Part shown: one piece after another, positions 1 through 5,046 of the stretch
How positions within the stretch are numbered: position 1 is the stretch's first letter
Layout of the letters: each line of letters opens with the position of its first letter
Source of the DNA: Lachnospiraceae bacterium
GTDB lineage: Bacteria > Bacillota > Clostridia > Lachnospirales > Lachnospiraceae
Assembly: GCA_017412265.1 (NCBI GenBank)
Contig: JAFPYK010000106.1
Span: forward strand, 1 to 5,046
DNA length: 5,046 nucleotides
Reading direction: 5' to 3'
Notes under the pieces: generated by a model
Database searches by the model: none
What the model saw: only the letters and a program-made list of their open reading frames with translations
What the model was told of the DNA's origin: nothing
Program-made: the position numbers and the translations under genes

Positions 1-93
1 CGCTAAGTGCCGGCACTCGGTAACGGTCCCGAGAACATTTTGTGCTCCGCCTGTGGGTCGACTCCGGCAGTCTTTCGCCTCTTCGGCGTTGTG

Positions 94-117
94 CTAGTCT
101 GGGATTCGCCTGCCATA
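94..117. repeat. 24-bp direct repeat, copy 1
   Basis: This is an exact 24-base match to positions 179-202, in the same orientation; it begins CTAGTCTGGG and ends CTGCCATA. Just downstream, 126-142 can form a 5-bp hairpin with a 7-base loop (CTCTG/CAGAG). The similarity between the copies fades quickly on both sides, so this is not a simple tandem duplication. A dispersed intergenic repeat or a recombination footprint are both possible. Confidence 0.8.
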
Positions 118-178
118 TCCCCAGGCTCTGTGAATCGCAGAGGGAAGGAGAAAACATATGTCGTACTTTCTTGTCGTC

Positions 179-202
179 CTAGTCTGGGATTCGCCTGCCA
201 TA
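179..202. repeat. 24-bp direct repeat, copy 2
   Basis: This is the second exact copy, offset by 85 bp from copy 1. Like copy 1 it is followed by a small hairpin, here ACTCCC/GGGAGT at 202-207 and 215-220 with a 7-base loop. The hairpin sequences differ between copies while the loop length is the same, which suggests that structure next to the repeat is kept although sequence is not. With only two copies visible, that suggestion is weak. Confidence 0.8.
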
Positions 203-299
203 CTCCCTGATGCTGGGAGTCGGTTCCAGACTTCAAACTTATTGTGGGGAGGCTTCATGCGACAGCGCCTTTACTGTGCGGATGCCTGTCCGGCCGGAT

Positions 300-321
300 T
301 TATCGGTGTTCCTTCCGATAA
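300..321 (-). other. 7-bp inverted repeat spanning the regulator's stop codon
   Basis: TTATCGG (300-306) and CCGATAA (315-321) are perfect inverted repeats around an 8-base loop. On the minus strand the second arm contains the TAA stop codon of the regulator gene. No run of T follows on the minus strand (the next bases are ATCCGGCCGG), so this is not a normal intrinsic terminator. It could stabilise the 3' end of the message or be chance. Confidence 0.35.
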
Positions 322-1571
322 CGGGCGGGTGTCTGCCCGGTGCTCTCCCGGAAGCTCTGGATGAAATAGTTGACGGTGTTGTAGGCCAGGTGATCGGAGA
401 TCTCCCGGACGCTCAGGTCGGTGGTCTCCAGAAGGACCTTCGCGCGGGCCGCCTTCGCGTCCCGGATGTAGGTGCGGAGAGATCTGCCGGTCTCTTTTTT
501 GAATTTCTCAGAGAGATAGTATTCGCTGTAACCGGCGAGGGCGGCGAGGTCTGCCGTGGACACGGTGCGGTCGAGGCTCAGCTCGATGTAGTCGCAGCAT
601 TTCTGGATCGCCGGGGAGTAGTCGGGGTTACTTCGGACGTGGTGCACGCGGTAAATGAAGTCATGGTACATCGCGTGGGAGAGAGCGCTGAGCTCACCGG
701 AGTCGCGGCAGTCCTCGACGGCCTGAAGGTAGGAATCGCCGAGGGGGTAGGCGATCTCGGGGGAGAGCCCGCCTTCCATCGCCGCGCGCGTCACCAGTGT
801 GATGAAGACGACGATGCTGGTCTTGACCTGGCGCAGCGGGTCCTTGCCCTGCACGGGGACTCCGGGGCTGAGGCCGCTGCTGTGCAGGAGGGCGTGCTGA
901 TAGCTGATGTCTCCTTCGCGGACCATTTGCAGGAGGGCACGCTCTGCCTGGTAGACCTTGCGGCGGTCGCGCCCGGTGGGAGCGATGCCGGGAGAGGATT
1001 CGGCGTGCGGGGCGGTCTCCAGGGCATCCAGATCCAGATGCTGGCCGCTCAGCGTGTTGTGGACCAGAAGGACGTAGCGGGTGAAGATCGCGTAGGACAT
1101 CACCGGAAGTCCCGGGAGAATGTTCCGGAAGCCGGCAGCCCAGGCGGCGGCTTCCGGGGTGTTCGTCAGGGTGTGCAGCGGGCCCCGCAGCTGCTCATAA
1201 GACGGGGCCGTATAGAAGACCGGTCCGATGACGAAGAGGAGCCGGCGGCTGCGGTCCGACTCGTAGGTGAGCGCCCACTGGAGCCCGAGGGGGGAGCCGA
1301 TGATCTCCGGCCGGGTGCGGGAGGGGTCCTCCGCGTAGCTGCGAAGATGCTCCGGGCCCCCGAAGACGCGGAAGGTCTGATCCAGAACCGGCTGGATCTC
1401 CTCCGGGCAGGAAGAAGCGATCAGGGCGCCCTGCGGATCATAGCTCCAGACGTAGAGCTTCTCGCTGGGAGGAATCAGGCTCTGCAGCAGCACGAGGTTC
1501 TCCTCTGCGCGGGTCATGTTCTGACGGATGTGTTCTTCTTCTACACTGTTCGGCTGATAAACGGGTTCCAT
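300..1571 (-). CDS. AraC-family transcriptional regulator
   Basis: This is a cytoplasmic DNA-binding activator, probably of the divergent transporter-hydrolase operon. The protein is 423 residues from the chosen ATG. The last ~100 residues (about 322-423) form an AraC/XylS-type double helix-turn-helix domain: the first HTH runs about 339-362 (TADLAALAGYSEYYLSEKF, then KKETG) and the second about 386-412 (LSVREISDHLAYNTVNYF, then IQSFRESTG), ending with the usual TPARYRKEHR tail. The N-terminal ~320 residues have no membrane segment or signal peptide. They include a FVIGPVFYT stretch (about residues 110-120) that resembles sensor halves of other Firmicute AraC regulators; I cannot name the fold or ligand. 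The ATG at 1569-1571 was chosen because AGGAGG lies 6 bases upstream; an in-frame TTG at 1608-1610 would add 13 residues but would place that AGGAGG inside the coding region. I find no TTA leucine codons, unlike the two operon genes. The family call is firm; the target and inducer are inferred from context. Confidence 0.93.
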   Translation of the reverse strand: MEPVYQPNSVEEEHIRQNMTRAEENLVLLQSLIPPSEKLYVWSYDPQGALIASSCPEEIQPVLDQTFRVFGGPEHLRSYAEDPSRTRPEIIGSPLGLQWALTYESDRSRRLLFVIGPVFYTAPSYEQLRGPLHTLTNTPEAAAWAAGFRNILPGLPVMSYAIFTRYVLLVHNTLSGQHLDLDALETAPHAESSPGIAPTGRDRRKVYQAERALLQMVREGDISYQHALLHSSGLSPGVPVQGKDPLRQVKTSIVVFITLVTRAAMEGGLSPEIAYPLGDSYLQAVEDCRDSGELSALSHAMYHDFIYRVHHVRSNPDYSPAIQKCCDYIELSLDRTVSTADLAALAGYSEYYLSEKFKKETGRSLRTYIRDAKAARAKVLLETTDLSVREISDHLAYNTVNYFIQSFRESTGQTPARYRKEHR

Positions 1572-1577
1572 AGGCGG

Positions 1578-1583
1578 CCTCCT
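1578..1583 (-). promoter_or_regulatory. Ribosome binding site that sets the regulator start
   Basis: The minus strand reads AGGAGG here, 6 bases before the ATG at 1571. This perfect Shine-Dalgarno match favours that ATG over the upstream in-frame TTG at 1610. Confidence 0.85.
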
Positions 1584-1598
1584 CTCTGTTCTGATTTC

Positions 1599-1607
1599 AG
1601 TGTAACA
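1599..1607 (-). promoter_or_regulatory. Candidate extended -10 promoter of the regulator gene
   Basis: On the minus strand 1607 to 1599 reads TGTTACACT, an extended -10 form (TG, one base, then TACACT, 4 of 6 to TATAAT). I see no good -35 at the normal distance, as is common for extended -10 promoters. It would give a leader of roughly 20 bases that still contains the ribosome binding site. This is a by-eye call. Confidence 0.3.
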
Positions 1608-1632
1608 CAAGCCCTATGAAAGGAGAAAACAA

Positions 1633-1667
1633 TTTCCTGAATTTTTGTAATTTTTCCTGTGTTTTTG
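1633..1667 (+). promoter_or_regulatory. Candidate AraC-type operator: two direct half-sites 20 bp apart
   Basis: Positions 1633-1647 and 1653-1667 share TTTCCTG, two variable bases (AA or TG), then TTTTTG: 13 of 15 bases identical, same orientation, offset exactly 20 bp, about two helical turns. AraC-family proteins typically bind direct repeats with about this phasing, with the promoter-proximal site touching the -35 box. The second copy ends 3 bases before the proposed -35 of the transporter promoter, which is the araI1-araI2 geometry. Binding by the divergent regulator is inferred. The island is T-rich, so some of the similarity could come from composition. Confidence 0.55.
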
Positions 1668-1669
1668 AA

Positions 1670-1699
1670 TTTACCGGCCTTCCGGAGGCATTGTAAAAT
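1670..1699 (+). promoter_or_regulatory. Candidate promoter of the transporter-hydrolase operon
   Basis: A weak -35 TTTACC (1670-1675, 4 of 6 to TTGACA) is separated by 18 bases from a -10 TAAAAT (1694-1699, 5 of 6). A poor -35 with a direct repeat immediately upstream is what an activator-dependent promoter should look like. The spacer holds a small imperfect palindrome CCTTCCGGAGG (1678-1688). An alternative -10, TGTAAT, lies at 1699-1704 but its spacing is worse. Confidence 0.45.
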
Positions 1700-1710
1700 G
1701 TAATCGAAAG

Positions 1711-1737
1711 GTACGGAGGGTACCTGCAGTACGGAAG
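1711..1737 (+). repeat. GTAC tetramer recurring every 9 bases in the operon leader
   Basis: GTAC occurs at 1711, 1720 and 1729, exactly 9 bases apart; the first and third 9-mers, GTACGGAGG and GTACGGAAG, differ at one base. The first two also form a 5-bp inverted repeat GGTAC/GTACC (1710-1714 and 1720-1724) with loop GGAGG, which is itself an anti-Shine-Dalgarno-binding sequence. The stretch lies between the proposed promoter and the ribosome binding site. It may be an operator or a leader hairpin, or a chance arrangement. Confidence 0.4.
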
Positions 1738-1740
1738 GAG
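1735..1740 (+). promoter_or_regulatory. Ribosome binding site of the transporter gene
   Basis: AAGGAG lies 9 bases before the ATG at 1750 and fixes that start; no other in-frame start nearby has a better site. Confidence 0.85.
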
Positions 1741-1749
1741 ATTACACAA

Positions 1750-3240
1750 ATGGAAAAAGAGAAAGTTACCCAGAGTCAGATCGACGGCGTCGAGTACCGC
1801 CGCGCCAAACTGTGGCAGATCATTCTGATCGCCTTTAACGCATTTAACGGCATGGCCATGTATTTCCTGATCGGCCTCGCCAGCTACTCCGCCAGCATCG
1901 GCTACGGGATCGCTACGCTGGTCGTCGGCGGCCTGTTAACCTTTACCCGAATTTTTGATGCAATCACGGATCCGTTGCTTGCGTTTGTCTATGACCGCTT
2001 TAACACCCGCTTCGGCAAGGTCCGCCCTCTGATGCTCATCGGCTGGGCGATCCAGAGTGCCGGCGTGCTCTGTATGTTTAACTTCTTCTCCAGCAAGGGG
2101 CACGGCGTGGCTGCCTTCCTGGGATTCTATATGCTCTACGTCATCGGCTACACGATGGTGAACATGACCGCGCAGACCCTGCCGGCACTGCTCACGAATG
2201 ACCCGAAGCAGCGCCCGACCGTCGGCGTGTGGCAGACCGCCTTCAACTATGTCGTTCCGATGGCGCTCAACATCGTCGTCTACAACACGCTGATGCCGAA
2301 GTTCGGCGGAAGCTTCAACCAGACCTTCTTAAGTGTCGTCGCATGGATCTGCGTCGCGATCTCGCTCTTTGGCGTGATCATGGTCTGCATCGGAATCAGC
2401 GAGTATGACAAGCCGGAGAATTTCGAGGGCATCGGCAAGAGAGAGCGCCTGAAACTCAAGGATATGTGGGACGTGCTGAAGAACAACAAGCCCCTGCAGA
2501 GCTACATCATCTCCGCTTCGTCTGACAAGATCGCGCAGCAGGCTTCGTCCGCATCGATCGTCGGCACGATGTTAAACGGTATCCTGATCGGCAATATGGG
2601 CCTGGGCACGATCTTAAGTGCGGTCGGTATGTTCCCTTCGATCATCTTCGCGATCATCGGCGCCAGATACGCCGGCAAGCACGGCAACAAGGAGTCGATC
2701 GTCACCTGGACGAGGAATTCCATCTTTGCCAATGTTGCCATGATCCTGTTCTTCACGATCATGTTCACGCTCGGCGGCACGCACACCATCGCTCATATGG
2801 GTATCCCGATGATCATTTTTGTGGTGCTGACCTTCGCAGTCAACGGATTCATGATGTGTGTCACGACCGCGAATACCGGCTTTATGGCGGACCTGATCGA
2901 CTATGAGCTGGACCGCAGCGGCAAGTATATCCCGGCGGTTGTCACCGGTACCTATAGCCTGATCGATAAGATCGTCTCTTCCTTCTCCGCGGCGATTGCT
3001 ACGGCCTGCGTCGCGCTGATCGGCTATCGCCAGACGATGCCTCAGCCGGAAGATCCGGCCACCGGCGGCGTCTTCTGGATGACCATGTTCCTGCGCTACG
3101 GCCTCGCCATCCTGGGCTTTATCTGCACGCTTCTCGCGATGCGTCACTGCAAGCTGGACCGTGAGGAGATGGTGAATGTACAGAAGAGAATCGAAGACAA
3201 AAAAGAGGCTGCGAAGAACGCGGCTGCTGCAGAGGAATAA
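1750..3240 (+). CDS. GPH-family (MelB/GusB-like) sugar:cation symporter
   Basis: This inner-membrane secondary transporter of the glycoside-pentoside-hexuronide family (major facilitator superfamily) would import a glycoside together with H+ or Na+. It has 496 residues, typical for the family, and repeated long hydrophobic stretches consistent with about 12 membrane helices and a cytoplasmic N terminus. The family signature is at about residues 67-93: RIFDAITDPLL, then YDRFNTRFGKVRP. It keeps the D-x3-D pair (D70, D74) matching the cation-site aspartates D55/D59 of MelB. In the helix-4 region the sequence reads GYTMVNM; judging from memory of the alignment, the third cation-site aspartate of MelB (D124) seems to be replaced by a non-acidic residue, as in GusB-type members. 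A TNDPKQRP loop follows. The C terminus is a charged, alanine-rich cytoplasmic tail. It is first in an operon with the hydrolase (6-base gap). Beta-galactosides are the likely cargo from context; glucuronides or other glycosides are not excluded. Confidence 0.92.
   Translation: MEKEKVTQSQIDGVEYRRAKLWQIILIAFNAFNGMAMYFLIGLASYSASIGYGIATLVVGGLLTFTRIFDAITDPLLAFVYDRFNTRFGKVRPLMLIGWAIQSAGVLCMFNFFSSKGHGVAAFLGFYMLYVIGYTMVNMTAQTLPALLTNDPKQRPTVGVWQTAFNYVVPMALNIVVYNTLMPKFGGSFNQTFLSVVAWICVAISLFGVIMVCIGISEYDKPENFEGIGKRERLKLKDMWDVLKNNKPLQSYIISASSDKIAQQASSASIVGTMLNGILIGNMGLGTILSAVGMFPSIIFAIIGARYAGKHGNKESIVTWTRNSIFANVAMILFFTIMFTLGGTHTIAHMGIPMIIFVVLTFAVNGFMMCVTTANTGFMADLIDYELDRSGKYIPAVVTGTYSLIDKIVSSFSAAIATACVALIGYRQTMPQPEDPATGGVFWMTMFLRYGLAILGFICTLLAMRHCKLDREEMVNVQKRIEDKKEAAKNAAAAEE
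3231..3236 (+). promoter_or_regulatory. Ribosome binding site of the hydrolase gene, inside the transporter's last codons
   Basis: AGAGGA lies 10 bases before the ATG at 3247 and overlaps the final codons of the transporter gene. It is a moderate match, and the stop-to-start gap is 6 bases, so translation is probably coupled to the transporter. Confidence 0.6.
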
Positions 3241-3246
3241 AGAACG

Positions 3247-5046
3247 ATGCGTAAGATTACAGTATTAAGCGACGGCTGGCGTTTCGGCAAATGTGCGGAC
3301 CAGATCTGTGAGGCGGTGACCCTGCCTCACACCTGGAACGCGGCGGACGGCCAGGACGGCGGAGACGATTATCACCGCGGAACCTGCTGGTATGAGCGCG
3401 AGCTGACCGCGGAGGAATGTGCCGGCGAGCGGCTGTTCCTGGAAGTGAACGGCGCGGCGATGACCGCGGAAGTGTTCTTAAACGGGAAGAAGCTTGCGCG
3501 CCACGAGGGCGGCTACTCCGCATTCCGCGTGGAGCTGACCGGGGAGCTCGCAGAGAAGAATGTGCTGCGGATCTCCGTGGACAATGACCGGAACGACACG
3601 GTATACCCGCAGAAGGCAGACTTTACCTTCTACGGCGGACTCTACCGGGAGGTGCGGCTGATCGCGGTGCCGGCGGAGCATTTCGAGCTGGTCAAGGACG
3701 GGACCCCGGGCCTGAAGGTGACGCCGGTGGTGGACCTTGAGAAGAGGTGCGCGAAGGTGACGGTGGAGACCTGGCACAACGCCGACGCGGTGGAGATCAC
3801 CGTGAACGGGGAGACCAGGCGCGTTCCCCGCACCGCGGAATTTATCATCGAGAACGTGCATCTCTGGGACGGTGTGAACGATCCCTATCTCTACACCGCG
3901 ACCGCGAAGCTTGCGAGCGGTGACGAGGTCAGCACGAGATTCGGCTGCCGGGAGTTTCACTGCGATCCGGAGAAGGGCTTCTTCTTAAACGGCCGCAGCT
4001 ATCCGCTGCGGGGCGTGAGCCGGCATCAGGACCGGAAGGGCAAGGGCAATGCACTTTCTCTTGAAGATCACAAGGCGGACATCGAGATCATCCGGGAGCT
4101 CGGCGCGAACACCCTGCGCCTCGCGCATTATCAGCACGCGCAGGAGTTCTATGACCTCTGCGATGAGAACGGCCTCGTGGTGTGGGCAGAGATTCCCTAC
4201 ATCACGATGCATATGAAGAACGGCCGCCAGAACACGCTGGACCAGATGCGAGAGCTCATCACGCAGTGCTATCACCATCCGAGCATCGTCGTCTGGGGAC
4301 TCTCGAACGAGATCACCGCGGCGAGCGCGGTGGACGAGGACCTGCTCGAGAATCACCGGCTGTTAAATGACCTCTGCCACCGGATGGATCCGACAAGGCT
4401 TACAACGATGGCCAACGTCTTCATGCTGGGGATCGAGAGCCCGATTCTTACGATCCCGGACATCAACAGCTACAACCTGTATTTCGGCTGGTATCTGGGC
4501 GAGATGGAGCAAACGGACGAGTTCTTCGACGAGTATCATGAGAAGTATCCGGACCGCGTGATCGGCTTCTCCGAGTACGGTGCGGACGCGAACCCCGCGT
4601 TCCATTCTTCGCATCCGGAGAAGGGAGACTACACCGAGGAGTTCCAGGTGGCCTACCACGAGCATATGCTCCGCATGATCGAGGCGCGTCCGTATCTGTG
4701 GGCGACGCATGTGTGGAACCTGTTTGATTTCGCGGCGGACGGCCGAGACGAGGGCGGCAAGCACGGCGAGAACCAGAAGGGTCTGGTGACATTTGACCGG
4801 CAGCTGAGGAAGGACGCGTTCTACGTCTACAAGGCGGCGTGGAACAAGGAGGAGCCCTTCGTGCATCTGTGCGGCAAGCGCTACGAGAACCGCTGCGAGG
4901 ACGAGACGGAGATCAAGGTCTGCTCGAACCAGTCGCATGTCCGGCTGTATGTGGACGATGTCCTGGTGGGAGAGCAGGACGGACAGTACGTCTTCACGTT
5001 CCGGATTCCGCTCCTCGGGGAGCATCTGGTGCGGGCGGAAGCGGGC
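3247..5046 (+). CDS. Family 2 glycoside hydrolase, probable beta-galactosidase (3' end beyond window)
   Basis: This retaining glycosidase would act in the cytoplasm (no signal peptide) on the sugar brought in by the upstream transporter. Exactly 600 codons are visible with no stop, so the C terminus is missing. Domains in order: an N-terminal sugar-binding jelly roll (about 1-140, with LPHTWN at 26-31 and FYGGLYREV at 128-136); an immunoglobulin-like domain (about 145-240); a TIM barrel (about 242-535); and the start of a DUF4982-like beta domain (about 550 on). Catalytic motifs are intact: GVSRHQD (H260) and LAHYQH (H294), matching LacZ H357 and H391; acid/base E355 in WGLSNEI; nucleophile E443 in FSEYGAD. 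HVWNLFDFAADGRDEGG and KGLVTFDR (about 488-518) recall a Firmicute beta-galactosidase subfamily. N509-Q510-K511 has the N-x-K form used to recognise beta-glucuronidases, but similar NNKG sequences occur, as I recall, in beta-galactosidases, so the substrate is not settled. The start is supported by the weak ribosome binding site and the typical N-terminal DGWRF. Confidence 0.9.
   Translation, partial: MRKITVLSDGWRFGKCADQICEAVTLPHTWNAADGQDGGDDYHRGTCWYERELTAEECAGERLFLEVNGAAMTAEVFLNGKKLARHEGGYSAFRVELTGELAEKNVLRISVDNDRNDTVYPQKADFTFYGGLYREVRLIAVPAEHFELVKDGTPGLKVTPVVDLEKRCAKVTVETWHNADAVEITVNGETRRVPRTAEFIIENVHLWDGVNDPYLYTATAKLASGDEVSTRFGCREFHCDPEKGFFLNGRSYPLRGVSRHQDRKGKGNALSLEDHKADIEIIRELGANTLRLAHYQHAQEFYDLCDENGLVVWAEIPYITMHMKNGRQNTLDQMRELITQCYHHPSIVVWGLSNEITAASAVDEDLLENHRLLNDLCHRMDPTRLTTMANVFMLGIESPILTIPDINSYNLYFGWYLGEMEQTDEFFDEYHEKYPDRVIGFSEYGADANPAFHSSHPEKGDYTEEFQVAYHEHMLRMIEARPYLWATHVWNLFDFAADGRDEGGKHGENQKGLVTFDRQLRKDAFYVYKAAWNKEEPFVHLCGKRYENRCEDETEIKVCSNQSHVRLYVDDVLVGEQDGQYVFTFRIPLLGEHLVRAEAG

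Larger units (their letters stand above)
1..299. other. Non-coding intergenic region rich in small inverted repeats
   Basis: I see no supportable gene here. Short reading frames on both strands lack a good ribosome binding site and have low-complexity, family-less translations. What is visible is secondary-structure potential: a 12-bp palindrome AGTGCCGGCACT at 6-17; arms CTCGG/CCGAG at 16-20 and 29-33; GACT/AGTC at 60-63 and 69-72; CGCC/GGCG at 76-79 and 85-88; CTCTG/CAGAG at 126-130 and 138-142; ACTCCC/GGGAGT at 202-207 and 215-220; and a 10-bp palindrome TCCGGCCGGA at 289-298. A longer pairing TGCCGG/CCGGCA (8-13 with 64-69) could enclose the first hairpins and competes with the 6-17 palindrome. 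Two copies of a 24-bp word lie in the same stretch. The region follows the 3' end of the regulator gene, so it may be the regulator's 3' untranslated region, a repeat element or an RNA gene; the sequence does not decide which. Confidence 0.55.

Noticed and set aside
94..202. CRISPR array
   Set aside because: There are only two copies with a 61-base gap, no further repeats and no cas genes in view.
3..236. Minus-strand 77-codon open frame at the left edge
   Set aside because: The predicted peptide has no family resemblance that I can support, has no good ribosome binding site and runs through the repeats and hairpins, so it looks like translated repeat DNA.
158..364. Plus-strand 68-codon frame; with 7-210 it shares the peptide VVLVWDSPAI
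   Set aside because: The shared peptide comes only from the 24-bp DNA repeat; the frame also overlaps the regulator's 3' end antisense. An upstream AAGGAG lies near the ATG at 158, but nothing else supports coding.
1572..1610. In-frame TTG at 1608-1610 as an alternative start giving 13 extra residues for the regulator
   Set aside because: The ATG at 1571 has a perfect AGGAGG 6 bases upstream, which would be inside the coding region if TTG were used, and the TTG overlaps the candidate extended -10.
210..1619. Long plus-strand open frame (469 codons) opposite the regulator
   Set aside because: It is antisense to a clear AraC-family gene, its translation has no recognisable domain and it lacks a convincing ribosome binding site; such shadow frames are common in GC-rich DNA.
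2614..3147. Minus-strand 177-codon frame opposite the transporter
   Set aside because: Its composition is that of an antisense shadow (rich in R, D, H, G), with no motif, and it lies fully inside a certain transporter gene.
3238..3246. Terminator or promoter between transporter and hydrolase
   Set aside because: The gap is six bases with no hairpin; the genes read as one transcript.
3985..5025. Minus-strand frames of 123 and 220 codons opposite the hydrolase
   Set aside because: They are antisense to conserved catalytic motifs of the GH2 gene and have low-complexity leucine/arginine/valine-rich translations without domains.

Overview
The window looks like a carbohydrate-utilisation locus from a GC-rich, gut-type Firmicute, most likely a clostridial or Lachnospiraceae-like organism. 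The reasons are strong AGGAGG-type ribosome binding sites, an AT-rich promoter island inside GC-rich coding DNA, and the family combination: an AraC-type regulator, a GPH-family sugar symporter and a family 2 glycoside hydrolase whose motifs recall Firmicute beta-galactosidases. The organism call is an inference from style and gene families, not from a marker gene.

Layout. Positions 1-299 hold no convincing gene. They contain a dense set of small inverted repeats and two exact copies of a 24-bp word 85 bp apart, probably part of a dispersed intergenic repeat or a structured RNA. Positions 300-1571 (minus strand) encode an AraC-family regulator. Positions 1572-1749 are the divergent control region: the regulator's ribosome binding site and a possible extended -10 promoter on one side, and on the other a candidate transporter promoter with a 20-bp-phased direct repeat directly upstream of its -35 element. 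Positions 1750-3240 encode the transporter. After a 6-base gap, the glycoside hydrolase starts at 3247 and is still open at the window end after exactly 600 codons.

How it fits together. The transporter would bring in a small glycoside (probably a beta-galactoside; a uronide is not excluded) with a cation, and the cytoplasmic hydrolase would cleave it. The divergent regulator would sense the sugar or a product and activate the transporter-hydrolase operon by binding the direct repeat as AraC binds araI1-araI2. This arrangement is familiar. The less explained parts are the 5' intergenic repeat region, the exact operator, a codon-context pattern in which all eight TTA leucine codons of the two operon genes are followed by A, and the substrate of the hydrolase.
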